From NCBI GenBank assembly GCA_945898195.1, contig CAMDHM010000031.1, forward strand, positions 1 to 37,123: a stretch of DNA of 37,123 bases. Reading direction: 5' to 3'. Under the pieces are notes generated by a model that had not been told where the DNA came from, did no database searches, and saw nothing but the letters and a program-made list of their open reading frames with translations. This DNA is from Pseudobacteriovorax antillogorgiicola. Lineage in GTDB: Bacteria > Bdellovibrionota_B > Oligoflexia > Oligoflexales > RGVZ01. Positions 8,087-17,114 of the stretch are shown in pieces; position 1 is the first letter of the stretch; every line of letters begins with the position of its first letter. Both the position numbers and the translations under genes were made by a program.

Positions 8087-8773
8087 ATGGAACCTACCTT
8101 GCTACCATCACAGCGATCAGGTGTTTATGCCGTTTCGGCCCCGTCCGGAACAGGAAAAACCACACTAAACAGCCGCATCGAGCAGCGCCATCGCGACGTT
8201 GAAATTTCGGTGAGCCTGACCACGAGAAAGCAACGCCCGGGCGAGATTGACGGCAAGCACTACCACTTTGTGGACCGCAAAGAATTCGAAAAAAATGTGA
8301 ACGAAGGCAAGATGCTCGAGTGGGCGGAAGTCTTTGGCAACCTATATGGAACCAGCAAATCAGAAGTCGAACGGATCACCGAAAAAGGCCACAAGGTCAT
8401 TCTGGAAATCGATGTTCAAGGCTGGATGACAGCGAAGCCAAAACTGCCTGGCGCCCTCGCCATCTTTATCTTACCCCCCTCGATGATCGACCTATGGAAC
8501 CGCCTCGAAAAACGCGGCACAGATAGTCCGGAAGTACGATGGCAACGCTTCAAGGCCGCCCGCAACGAAATAGCTGCCGGGCGCATCTATGATTTTTTTA
8601 TCATCAACGACGATCTCGAAAGGGCCTATCATGAACTTGAGGCCATTATCATCAAAGGTGAACCCGGCCTGACCTCCGGGGAGGCAGGACGGGAATGCTG
8701 TGACCGACTTTTAAAAGAATTCGAGCAGAGCCATAAGATCCTTGATTTAAAGACGATTCACGAAAAAATTTAA
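8087..8773 (+). CDS. gmk: Guanylate kinase
   Basis: This 228-residue enzyme phosphorylates GMP to GDP with ATP. The P-loop SAPSGTGKTT is at residues 17-26. The GMP-binding segment SVSLTTRKQRPGEIDGKHYHFV follows the family, as do EWAEVFGNLYGTS and the Walker B-like ILEIDVQG. The lid-region arginines (RGTDSPEVRWQRF) are present. It is slightly longer than the usual 205 residues because of a C-terminal helical tail. It sits between the 79-residue protein and rsh. In many proteobacteria rpoZ lies between gmk and spoT; here the 87-base gap is too short for it. Confidence 0.95.
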   Translation: MEPTLLPSQRSGVYAVSAPSGTGKTTLNSRIEQRHRDVEISVSLTTRKQRPGEIDGKHYHFVDRKEFEKNVNEGKMLEWAEVFGNLYGTSKSEVERITEKGHKVILEIDVQGWMTAKPKLPGALAIFILPPSMIDLWNRLEKRGTDSPEVRWQRFKAARNEIAAGRIYDFFIINDDLERAYHELEAIIIKGEPGLTSGEAGRECCDRLLKEFEQSHKILDLKTIHEKI

Positions 8774-8860
8774 TTTCCACCAAGATAGACCGCTGAGGTA
8801 ATCCTGAGTTACGATCAAAAAACGCCGATAAACCCTGAGGATAGGCGTGAGGTCGCTCTG

Positions 8861-11146
8861 GTGGATTCTACAAAATCACAGTCGCAAAACGACGGTAAAA
8901 CGGGCGCTCCGTCAAGTACGCCTGACTTGCTTTTCAGCGAATTGCAAACGGCTGTGCGAAGCTACCTTCCCAATCAGGATCTCAGTCCCCTCGAAAAAGC
9001 CTATAAATTTGGCGCAAATCGCCATGGCCCCCAATTACGGGTCTCGGGCGAACCATATATAACCCACCCGCTCAACGTGGCGATCATTCTAACTAGATTC
9101 AAGGTCGATCTGGCATCCATCACAGCAGCCATCTTGCATGACGTGGTTGAAGATACCGAGACTCCGCTCACAGAGATTGAGCAACTCTTCGGAAAACAGG
9201 TAGCAGATCTTGTCGATGGCATGACCAAGATCGGAAAAATAGAATTCCGTTCGAACCAGGAGCGCCTTGCTGAGAACTTCCGCAAAATGTTGTTCGCTAT
9301 GGCCAAAGATGTCCGCGTCATCCTGATCAAACTGGCGGATCGCCTACATAATATGCGCACCATCGAAGCTTTGCCGCCGCCAAAGCGCCGCCGGATTGCG
9401 CAAGAAACCCTGGACATTTACGCGCCTCTTGCCAGTCGTCTGGGAATTTACGGAATCAAAAGTGAACTCGAAGACCTGTGCCTGCGTCAAATGAAGTCGG
9501 ACGTCTACAAGGAACTAAAGGCCAAGATCGCCGTCAAAAAAACCCAACGAATGGCGTCTATCGAAGAGGTTAAAGAGAAACTAGAAACTGAACTAAAAAA
9601 ATATAGTTTTCAAAATGCAATTGTCTATGGCCGACCGAAGCATTTTTTCTCCATCTACAAAAAAATGGTCGAACGCCATCTGGCATTTGAAGATGTCCAC
9701 GATTTGTTTGCCTTCAGAATCATCGTGGGTACAGTCAAAGACTGCTACGAGGCCCTTGGTGTTGTTCACGCCATGTGGAAACCTATGCCGGGGCGCTTTA
9801 AGGACTATATAGCCATGCCCAAGGCGAACCTTTACCAGTCCCTCCACACGACCGTGATCCGCCCCAATGGTGAGCCGGCAGAAATCCAGATTCGCACACA
9901 CGAAATGCACGAGACATGCGAATCGGGCATTGCCGCCCACTGGAGTTATAAGGACAAGGGATCCGGTTCAAACGCACCGGCAGATCCTAAAGCCCAAAAT
10001 CCAGATCTGAAAAAATTTGCGTGGCTGCGTCAGATGATGGAATGGCAGACCGAATTGAAAGACCCTGAAGAATTTCTGGAGGCGGTCAAGGTTGACCTCT
10101 TTGATGACGAGATTTTTATTTTTACCCCAAAAGGCGATGTCATCGGCTTGCCCCATGGAGCCACAGCCTTAGACTTCGCCTTCAATGTCCACTCCGCAAT
10201 CGGACTCACGACCGTTGGCGCCAAAGTCAACGGACGCATTGTACCTATTAAGAAAAAGTTGAAGTCGGGGGACATCGTCGAAATTTTGACCTCCCCAGGG
10301 CAAAAGCCTTCGAAAGACTGGCTCAACTTCGTAACTAGTGCCCGCGCAAAAAATAAAATCAGATCTTACCTGCGCACCCAACAGCGCGACAAAAGCCGCA
10401 AGATGGGCCGTTCCCTTATGGAACAGGCATGTGAGGCGCGCGGCTTTGATCTAGATAAACTTTTGAAACAGGGGCATGGCGAAGCCATGGCCAAGATCGC
10501 GAAAGAAAGCGGCTTGGACGACATGTTCGCCTCCATCGGCTACGGCAAGCAGGACGCCAAAGAAATTCTTGGGAAAATTTTCCCGGAAAAAGAGAGCAAG
10601 CCTGATCAAGAAGGCTCCGCTGTCAGCATCGCGCAGCCGGCAATATCGAAGACCGGCCCAAGCGAAGGCATCCTGGTCAGTGGCATAGAAAATGTGTTGG
10701 TCAATTTCGGGCGCTGCTGCAACCCCTTGCCCGGCGAGGACATCCAGGGTTTCATTACAAGGGGGCGCGGCGTGACCGTGCACCGTGCGAGCTGTCCACG
10801 GGCCCTAGACCTTGACCCTCAACGCCGCGTGATGGTCCAATGGACCGGAGCACTCAGCGGAGAAAACCCTCCTAAAGGGACTCACCATGCCTATATTCGG
10901 GTTATCACGCGGGACCGACCTGGAGTCTTGGCTGATGTCACCCTGGCCATTGCCGCCTGTGGTGCCAATATTCAGCGAGCCAACATACAGGTTTCCTCAG
11001 ACCTCCTTGGCGTCCTCGACTTTGAATTGACCCTCAATGGCCTCGCCCAACTTCAGGCCATTTTTCGCAAGGTCGAATCCCTGCAAGATATCGTCTCCGT
11101 AGAAAGACGGATCTCTGGCAGACAACAAAACGGACGCGTAATCTGA
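8861..11146 (+). CDS. spoT: Bifunctional (p)ppGpp synthetase/hydrolase (Rsh/SpoT)
   Basis: This 761-residue Rsh makes and breaks the stringent-response alarmone (p)ppGpp. The N-terminal hydrolase domain has HDVVEDTE at about residue 93 and a conserved upstream HP motif. The synthetase domain has RFKD at 312-315, the RxKD form known from bifunctional enzymes rather than the acidic ExDD form of RelA. YQSLHTT follows. A TGS domain (about 418-480), a region with conserved Cys (FGRCCNPLPGEDIQGF) and a C-terminal ACT domain (about 685-755) complete the standard order. The start is GTG with GAGG eight bases upstream. It is downstream of gmk, linking guanine-nucleotide supply and signalling. The two-gene order is common, but rpoZ is absent here. 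Confidence 0.95.
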   Translation: MDSTKSQSQNDGKTGAPSSTPDLLFSELQTAVRSYLPNQDLSPLEKAYKFGANRHGPQLRVSGEPYITHPLNVAIILTRFKVDLASITAAILHDVVEDTETPLTEIEQLFGKQVADLVDGMTKIGKIEFRSNQERLAENFRKMLFAMAKDVRVILIKLADRLHNMRTIEALPPPKRRRIAQETLDIYAPLASRLGIYGIKSELEDLCLRQMKSDVYKELKAKIAVKKTQRMASIEEVKEKLETELKKYSFQNAIVYGRPKHFFSIYKKMVERHLAFEDVHDLFAFRIIVGTVKDCYEALGVVHAMWKPMPGRFKDYIAMPKANLYQSLHTTVIRPNGEPAEIQIRTHEMHETCESGIAAHWSYKDKGSGSNAPADPKAQNPDLKKFAWLRQMMEWQTELKDPEEFLEAVKVDLFDDEIFIFTPKGDVIGLPHGATALDFAFNVHSAIGLTTVGAKVNGRIVPIKKKLKSGDIVEILTSPGQKPSKDWLNFVTSARAKNKIRSYLRTQQRDKSRKMGRSLMEQACEARGFDLDKLLKQGHGEAMAKIAKESGLDDMFASIGYGKQDAKEILGKIFPEKESKPDQEGSAVSIAQPAISKTGPSEGILVSGIENVLVNFGRCCNPLPGEDIQGFITRGRGVTVHRASCPRALDLDPQRRVMVQWTGALSGENPPKGTHHAYIRVITRDRPGVLADVTLAIAACGANIQRANIQVSSDLLGVLDFELTLNGLAQLQAIFRKVESLQDIVSVERRISGRQQNGRVI

Positions 11147-11181
11147 TATCCTTCTGAACAGAAATCCAGGAGGCCTTGCCT

Positions 11182-11622
11182 ATGAAAAAAATAAAACCTG
11201 CACTTTGCATCGCCGCGGTCTTTGCCAAAGTAGCTTTTTATAGTTGGACCGCGCTTGCAGCCACGACGTCCAGTCAAACGGGTGCGGCATCGAAACAAGC
11301 GAATGTCGAGGTTTCGTGGGTGGCGCAACCTGATGGACAAGTTCAATTTAATTTTAAGGCCAAACCAGCTGAGGGATTCAAAATCAATACCGAGGGTCCC
11401 TGGGCTCTTGAAATCAGGGAACACAAAGGCTTGAATCTTGCGAAAGCAAAACTTGGAAAAGCTGAGTTCAAGGAATCGATTCCCGGATTCTCCCTTCTAT
11501 CCAAGGCAACTGCGACGTCAGGAAAAATGGGCTTCAAGATGACGGTCTTCATCTGCACCGAATCAAAAGCCCAATGCTTTCGGGATGTCCAACAAGGCAG
11601 CGTCCCATGGTCCTTGCATTAA
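11182..11622 (+). CDS. Small secreted protein of unknown function
   Basis: This 146-residue protein starts at the ATG at 11182, eight bases after AGGAGG. An upstream TTG in frame is too close to that site. Residues 1 to about 27 form a Sec signal peptide with probable cleavage after ALA. The mature part is mostly beta-strand, with a VEVSWVAQPDGQVQFNFKAK segment and a C-terminal FICTESKAQCFRDVQ segment holding two Cys seven apart. The pair may form a disulfide in the periplasm. The fold is reminiscent of DsbD N-terminal-like or other immunoglobulin-like domains, but I cannot assign a family. It lies 35 bases after rsh and 18 before the glycosyltransferase gene. Confidence 0.6.
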   Translation: MKKIKPALCIAAVFAKVAFYSWTALAATTSSQTGAASKQANVEVSWVAQPDGQVQFNFKAKPAEGFKINTEGPWALEIREHKGLNLAKAKLGKAEFKESIPGFSLLSKATATSGKMGFKMTVFICTESKAQCFRDVQQGSVPWSLH

Positions 11623-11640
11623 ACAGATGACGGAACTCCA

Positions 11641-13179
11641 TTGCTCAATCAAACCAAAATCAAAACCGCAAACAGAACGCTCGTCTTGATCGTCGCCTAT
11701 GAGGCAGAGGCCCACATTGCGACAGTTTTGAATCGTCTGCCAAACGAAGTCTGGGAATCCGATGCATTTAGCGTACTTTGCATCGACGACGCCTCGCGCG
11801 ATTTAACCACCGACGCGGCGGCAGCATGGCGCCAGAAATATCACAGAAAAAACCTGACCCTGCTTAAAAACCGGGTCAATCAGGGATATGGCGGCAACCA
11901 AAAACTAGGCTATAAGTATGCCATTGACCATGGCTTTGACTTCGTGATTTTGCTGCACGGAGACGGTCAATATGCTCCAGAATTGGTACCCCAAATTGCC
12001 CAAGCAATGAAGAGTGAACGTTCGGACGTTTACCTTGGCGCCCGAACATGGTCTTACGTAAATGCGCGTTCTGGTGGCATGCCGCGCTACAAATACGTTG
12101 GCAACAAAATCCTAACCTGGATTCAGAACCGCCTCACCGGAAAAAACCTAATTGAGTATCATACTGGTTTACGCGGATATTCCGTCGCATTTTTGAAGCA
12201 ATTAGCCTTCGCCCTGAATTCAAACGACTTTCATTTCGATACAGAAATTTTGCTTCAGGCTTTTTACTGCGACGCAAAGATCATAGAGCGTCCCATCCCA
12301 GTCCACTACGGAGACGAGGTCTGCAGAGTCAATGGGCCAGTTTACGCGTTTCAAGCCTTCCTCTCGACCGTGCACTACACCTTGATCAAAATCGGATTCC
12401 TTAATTCACCGCAATACCGACGAACGCAGGGTAGCCGCTACGCCGACAAGACGGAGAGCCCCTGGTCATCACATGGCCAAGCACTTTCCATTCTGGCGAA
12501 GTCACGGACGACAAATATTTTAGATATTGGATGTGGAAATGGTTTTGTAGCTAGAAAACTTATCCAAGCCGGAAACAAAGTTCATGGCATCGATCGCTCC
12601 AACGCCGACTCCACCGTAAAATTTTCCGGATTCAACCAGATAGACCTTGATCGGGATCCACTCAATCTTGACACGGCCGCGTTCGATGCAATCGTCTGCA
12701 TGGATGTCCTTGAACACCTAAAGCACCCGGAAGAACTACTCTTAAAAATCCGCGAGTCCCAAAAAACTGGCCAGCCACCCTTGGTGATTCTCTGCACCCC
12801 GAATGTTGCATTCATAACCGTCCGACTGGCGTTGCTTCTTGGATTTTTCAACTATAGCGACAAGGGAATTCTCGATATTGATCACAGTCGGCTCTTCAGC
12901 CGCGACAGTTTTTTACGAATGGTTCGTAATGCCGGATACGATATCCTAGACTTCTCTGGCATTCCGGCTCCATGGGATTTTGCCGTTGGCGGCTTTGCCG
13001 GAAAAACCCTTGTCCGCGTCCACGGTTTCCTAGCCAACCTATGGCCGTCCATGTTTGCATTCCAAATGTTGGTGGTTTGCACACCACGCCATAACCTGGC
13101 ACAGATCTTAGCTGACGCAAGCGAAATCAAAACCGACACAACAGAGTCCGAGTCGGTGACTGAAAAAACAGCCATTTGA
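11641..13179 (+). CDS. Family 2 glycosyltransferase fused to a SAM methyltransferase
   Basis: This 512-residue protein has two catalytic domains. Residues about 12-240 are a GT2 domain of the dolichyl-phosphate-mannose/undecaprenyl-phosphate-sugar synthase type. It has VAYEAEAHI, the nucleotide-sugar Asp pair in CIDDAS (49-50) and the metal-binding HGDGQ (106-110). YHTGLRGYS and HFDTEILLQ follow. Residues about 285-400 are a class I SAM methyltransferase with ILDIGCGNG near 293 and VCMDVLEHLKHPEEL. No membrane segment is certain, although hydrophobic stretches occur in the C-terminal third. It may make and modify a lipid-linked sugar for surface glycans. The start is TTG with a weak upstream GACGGA, so it could lie slightly elsewhere. 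The end overlaps the next frame by 4 bases. Confidence 0.82.
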   Translation: MLNQTKIKTANRTLVLIVAYEAEAHIATVLNRLPNEVWESDAFSVLCIDDASRDLTTDAAAAWRQKYHRKNLTLLKNRVNQGYGGNQKLGYKYAIDHGFDFVILLHGDGQYAPELVPQIAQAMKSERSDVYLGARTWSYVNARSGGMPRYKYVGNKILTWIQNRLTGKNLIEYHTGLRGYSVAFLKQLAFALNSNDFHFDTEILLQAFYCDAKIIERPIPVHYGDEVCRVNGPVYAFQAFLSTVHYTLIKIGFLNSPQYRRTQGSRYADKTESPWSSHGQALSILAKSRTTNILDIGCGNGFVARKLIQAGNKVHGIDRSNADSTVKFSGFNQIDLDRDPLNLDTAAFDAIVCMDVLEHLKHPEELLLKIRESQKTGQPPLVILCTPNVAFITVRLALLLGFFNYSDKGILDIDHSRLFSRDSFLRMVRNAGYDILDFSGIPAPWDFAVGGFAGKTLVRVHGFLANLWPSMFAFQMLVVCTPRHNLAQILADASEIKTDTTESESVTEKTAI

Positions 13180-13406
13180 AGACAGAAAACCTTCCTCAAC
13201 TCTCCATATTCGAAGTATTGATGTGGCCTTGGCAACGCCCATTCGGGAATAAAGAATTCACGATGCGAATTCCATCCATGCTATTTTACCTTGGAAGCCT
13301 GGTCGTAATTTACAGGCTCGGAAAAATAAACGCTTCGCGAAATGCGGCGATCCTCACCTGCCTCATTGCCACTGCCATACCGCAAATTCCGAATCGCTGG
13401 AACTAG
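13176..13406 (+). pseudogene. Truncated remnant of a GT39-type membrane glycosyltransferase
   Basis: This 76-residue frame starts with a TTG that overlaps the previous stop codon. It contains FGNKEFTMRIPSMLFYLG followed by a hydrophobic segment (VVIYRLGK...AAILTCLIATAIPQ). That order matches the N-terminal loop and second or third helix of ArnT/PMT-like family 39 glycosyltransferases, which are normally about 500 residues with a dozen helices. Here the frame ends after about two helices, and no continuation is visible before the convergent DinB-like gene. A complete family member would be the natural user of a lipid-linked sugar made by the upstream enzyme. The assignment comes from pattern recall, so a true short protein is possible. 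Confidence 0.45.
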
Positions 13407-13446
13407 ACAAACTCAGGTAATGATATTTTTAAATGTGGGTTCTGGC

Positions 13447-14043
13447 TCATACAATTTTGGTTAATTTTTCCCTGATGGCCTCAAGCTGCTTGCGATGGAT
13501 CCGCTGGTGAGCGCCCATAAGCCAGTGCCATTGACGAGCATCCATCCCGCCGAACCAGGGATGCTTGACACACGTCTTTGAATCACGATCTTCAACTTCA
13601 GCCGCCATCCGAAGTGCCGAACTGGCAATAAAATCTTTAAATACGCTCAGTGCTTGTTCGCTAGTAATCGAGCCCAATGGCTTAACGTCAGCGATTCCGA
13701 CGGTGGGCTGGAAGGTTGTCCCACGACTGATCATGACAATTCCGTCTGTCATGAACGCACCCACAATGACCAAATGCTCCAAAGCCATCGCAGCAGACCA
13801 GTATCTGGACGAATCTTCTATGCCCTGAATTCGCTCAATTAAAACTTTTTTTTCCCGCAAAACGTGCGGAATTGACTCAAAAATTTGGATTGCCTTTTGC
13901 CCTTCGCGATCAAATGATTTCTGCGTATCGTCCCAAGACATTCGGTAGGGCATACGATTTAGAACCCAATACTTCGCGATGAGCCATTCAAAGAACGGCA
14001 ATCCAGAACCTGGTTTTTCAAGTTTTGGCACAGCATCATGCAT
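13447..14043 (-). CDS. DinB-like superfamily protein
   Basis: This 198-residue protein has the four-helix DinB/DUF664-like pattern. MALEHLVIVG gives the first conserved His, and the C-terminal HPWFGGMDARQWHWLMGAHQRIHRKQ (stated as two conserved blocks: HPWFGG and AHQRIHRKQ) gives the paired His of the metal site. Family members are metal-dependent enzymes, often thiol-dependent transferases or hydrolases; the substrate here is unknown. It is nine bases after the arginase-family gene with GAGG seven bases before the ATG. It is the last gene of a six-gene minus-strand run. Confidence 0.7.
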   Translation of the reverse strand: MHDAVPKLEKPGSGLPFFEWLIAKYWVLNRMPYRMSWDDTQKSFDREGQKAIQIFESIPHVLREKKVLIERIQGIEDSSRYWSAAMALEHLVIVGAFMTDGIVMISRGTTFQPTVGIADVKPLGSITSEQALSVFKDFIASSALRMAAEVEDRDSKTCVKHPWFGGMDARQWHWLMGAHQRIHRKQLEAIREKLTKIV

Positions 14044-14052
14044 AAAAAAACC

Positions 14053-15120
14053 TCAGATCATTTTTTGAGTCATAGCCGCTAGGCCACAGAGCTTATAGAG
14101 GATGCGACATCCAACGTTGGCATCCCACTCGTTATCGCCCCTTGGATCCGGAGACACCTCGCACAGATCAAAACCAATGATCTGCCGTCCGGATTCTGCA
14201 AGGCAATCGATGAGATAGACTGCCTCATCAAAAGACAGTCCACCTGGCACAGGGGTTCCCGTTGATGGGCAACAGGCCGGATCAAGTCCATCTATATCAA
14301 AAGACACATAAACCTTTGGTGGCAACTGGGAAATGATGTCATCGCACACAGATCCCCAGGAATCTCCGCGCGCCTTGCGTTTAAAAAGATCCCGCTGATA
14401 GAACACCGAGCCGCGCCAACCAAGGGCCGTCATGTATTCCCGTTCCTCTTCGCAAAAATCACGAATTCCGACCTGCACAAGGCGTGACACAGCCGGCACC
14501 GACTCCATCACATTATGAAAAATTGAAGCATGAGAGAATTGAAACCCCTCGTAGGCATTACGAAGATCATGATGGGCATCGAAATGCAAAACACCAAATC
14601 CATCGGGATGTTTCTCGCCCAGTGCCTGAATTAAACCCAATGGAGAGGAGTGATCACCGCCAACAACGGCGACAATCGCACCCTGGTCTAAAGCCACCCT
14701 TGCGGCATCGCGGACGTATTGATTCAATGCCGCAGACCCCTCATTCACTGCCGCCAAGTCATCCGAGTCCGGCTCACCCTCCGCCAAATCAGCCATGACT
14801 TTTTCAGCGCGGATGCGCAGAAGTGCATTCATTTTTTCGATGGCATCTGGGTGAGGAAGGAAAGCAATTCCAGCTCGATAGACCTTGCCGAAACTTGCAT
14901 CATCCAAATCAAGCTGATGGCTGGCTGCAATAATGACTTCTGGTCCGCGCGACGTTCCGGGGCGATAAGATGTCGTGACATCCCAAGGTGACGGAATCAA
15001 CACCAGCTTAGCCTCACTGGGTTCCAAGTCGGCACCTAAAAATCCAGAACCCTCGACAGGAGGCGTTCCACGCTCAAGTTTTTCCATCGCAACACGGTAT
15101 GAATCAAGAGATTTACTCAT
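14053..15120 (-). CDS. Arginase/agmatinase-family ureohydrolase
   Basis: This 355-residue protein belongs to the manganese ureohydrolases, which split guanidino or similar C-N bonds. Metal-ligand motifs are complete: GGDHSSP, DAHHDLR and SFDIDGLDPA. SYRPGTSRGP near residue 50 and the final glutamate region (DLCEVSP) also fit. An insertion rich in acidic residues sits at about 105-125. The substrate cannot be read from the motifs; agmatine, arginine, guanidinobutyrate or formiminoglutamate remain possible. The ATG overlaps the ligA stop by 4 bases (ATGA) and has GAGGA upstream. No polyamine gene is nearby to help the assignment. Confidence 0.82.
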   Translation of the reverse strand: MSKSLDSYRVAMEKLERGTPPVEGSGFLGADLEPSEAKLVLIPSPWDVTTSYRPGTSRGPEVIIAASHQLDLDDASFGKVYRAGIAFLPHPDAIEKMNALLRIRAEKVMADLAEGEPDSDDLAAVNEGSAALNQYVRDAARVALDQGAIVAVVGGDHSSPLGLIQALGEKHPDGFGVLHFDAHHDLRNAYEGFQFSHASIFHNVMESVPAVSRLVQVGIRDFCEEEREYMTALGWRGSVFYQRDLFKRKARGDSWGSVCDDIISQLPPKVYVSFDIDGLDPACCPSTGTPVPGGLSFDEAVYLIDCLAESGRQIIGFDLCEVSPDPRGDNEWDANVGCRILYKLCGLAAMTQKMI

Positions 15121-17114
15121 ATTGTGTGATCCTCGACTTTCGCTCCGCGAAGTATGGCACTGCGAAGCTGTTGTTCATTCCAAATTTTGACGCCAAGTTC
15201 ACGGGCTTTTTTCATCTTTGACGATCCCGAATCAGAATCCTCTGTCACAACCGCGTAAGTATTTTTCGATACTGATGTCGAAAGCTTACCACCAGCTAAT
15301 TTTATGGACTTCTCAATTTCATCACGAGGAGCAGACAAAGAACCAGTGATAACAAACTGAAACCCAGCTAGGGGGCCTTCCCCTGAAGGAAGGTCAACCT
15401 GAACGGGCATCACTCCTGCATCAAGGAGATCGTCTATCCAACCACGCCTGGCCAAAATTCCTGCCACTATCTGGTCCGCAGATTTTTCTGCAAACCCATC
15501 AATCTTGGCAATTTCATCAGTGCTTGCCCTTTGAATTCCATCTAAGCCGTGAAAATGCTCAAGGAGTTTCTCCCATGTAGTGCGGCCGGCACCCTCGATG
15601 CCAAGGCCATTCAGAAAGGATGCTAGTGGCAGCGATCTCCCCGATTGAATATTGGAAAAAAGCTTTGCGGCCATTTTCTCCCTCGTCTGCGGGATGATCA
15701 AAAAGTCCTTTTCCTGAAGTCGATAAAGGTCCGCCATGGATTTCACCAACCCAGCCTCCATCAAAGGAATCAGTCGCTTTTCATTGAGATCGTCAATCTC
15801 TGCACAGCGGATCCAATTTAAAATTGCGCCCAACCTCTGCGCTGGGCAGACCGTGGCATTAGGACACTTCAGACGGATGTCATCACTGACCAAAGGCGTC
15901 CCGCATTCAGGACAATCTTGCGGCCAGCGGTAATGGCCCGGTGCTGGCTCCATCACGCCGAGAAATTTAGGAATAACTTCTCCGGAACGAACAATCTCAA
16001 TTCGGTCGCCGGCCTTTAAATTATACGCTTTGACGTGGGCAGCGTTATGCAAAGTGATGTTCGTGATCGATGCCCCACTCAAATAAACTGCTTCAATCAC
16101 TGCGACGGGGGTCACGATACCCAGCCGAGACGTTGCCCAGGTGATTTCCTTAATAACGGAGACGGCGGTCTGCCCCTGCCACTTAAATGACATCTTGTAA
16201 CGTGGATGATGCGCGGTCAGACCGAGCTCGTCGTGCAGGGCAAGATCGTTATAGCTGAACACAGCTCCATCCAGCCCGATCTCATCTTCTGCAATCAAAC
16301 CTTTGACATATTCAAGGTACCCTTCAATCTCGCCGAAATCAGACAATCGTTTGGGATGGGGAAGAGAAAAACCAACCTGGCCAAGCCATTTAAATTTCTC
16401 TACTTCGGTTTTTAATTTTGGGGATTTTTTATCGCTAGAAATAAGGTCAAAAGCGAAAAACGAAAAATATCGTGCCAACTCAAAATACGCTTTACGGCCG
16501 AGAAGTCCGGCGACAATATTGCGGGGATTGGTCGGGCGATCAAGGCTCATTTGCGCCATATCGTCTGCGAGCCGCAGAAAATTGTCCTCCGTGCAATAAA
16601 TTTCGCCGCGAACTTCTGCATCCATACCATCGGGAAGAGTCCGAGGAATATCTGAAATCCAGACCGCCTTTTCTGTGACATCTTCGCCCACGCGACCGTT
16701 GCCCCGCGTCTTGGCCAAGACCAACCGTCCGCCTTCATAAACAAGACTCAAGCTGTTGCCGTCAATCTTAAGCGTGCCCATCACAGGCCTGTCGCCTGCC
16801 CAGTGACGCAAATCATCTAAATTGTAGGTCTTGTCGAGGGACAGCATCGGCGTGCGATGTTCAACTTTACGCACGCCTGGCCCAGGAATCGCAACGGGCA
16901 TAGCCTCCGCTCCAACGACTGCCAAAACCGGGTGGTCAGGACACAATAATTGCAACTCGTTTTCCAGGGCGTCATAGGCCGCATCAGAAATTTCTGGCTT
17001 GCCACTATAATAAGCTTTTTTATTATGCAGGATCGCATGAGCCAGCTCGGCAATGCGGTGCGCAACCAGTGGCCTTTCAACACCCTCTTCTTCAATGATC
17101 GTTTTTGTCATCAT
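15117..17114 (-). CDS. ligA: NAD-dependent DNA ligase
   Basis: This 665-residue LigA seals nicks in DNA using NAD+. Domain Ia has YYSGKPEISDAAYDALENEL near residue 35. The adenylation motif is KIDG with Lys116, followed by TRGNGRVGEDVTE and EVRGEIY. An OB-fold follows, then a four-Cys zinc site with Cys401, Cys404, Cys417 and Cys423. Helix-hairpin-helix repeats come next (NGLGIEGAGRTTWEKL), and a C-terminal BRCT domain begins near 585 (GFQFVITGSLS). Length and order are standard. The start overlaps the upstream gene's stop by 4 bases; a second ATG follows directly and could be used. It is embedded in a run with a peptidase and oxidoreductase rather than with replication genes. Confidence 0.95.
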   Translation of the reverse strand: MMTKTIIEEEGVERPLVAHRIAELAHAILHNKKAYYSGKPEISDAAYDALENELQLLCPDHPVLAVVGAEAMPVAIPGPGVRKVEHRTPMLSLDKTYNLDDLRHWAGDRPVMGTLKIDGNSLSLVYEGGRLVLAKTRGNGRVGEDVTEKAVWISDIPRTLPDGMDAEVRGEIYCTEDNFLRLADDMAQMSLDRPTNPRNIVAGLLGRKAYFELARYFSFFAFDLISSDKKSPKLKTEVEKFKWLGQVGFSLPHPKRLSDFGEIEGYLEYVKGLIAEDEIGLDGAVFSYNDLALHDELGLTAHHPRYKMSFKWQGQTAVSVIKEITWATSRLGIVTPVAVIEAVYLSGASITNITLHNAAHVKAYNLKAGDRIEIVRSGEVIPKFLGVMEPAPGHYRWPQDCPECGTPLVSDDIRLKCPNATVCPAQRLGAILNWIRCAEIDDLNEKRLIPLMEAGLVKSMADLYRLQEKDFLIIPQTREKMAAKLFSNIQSGRSLPLASFLNGLGIEGAGRTTWEKLLEHFHGLDGIQRASTDEIAKIDGFAEKSADQIVAGILARRGWIDDLLDAGVMPVQVDLPSGEGPLAGFQFVITGSLSAPRDEIEKSIKLAGGKLSTSVSKNTYAVVTEDSDSGSSKMKKARELGVKIWNEQQLRSAILRGAKVEDHTI

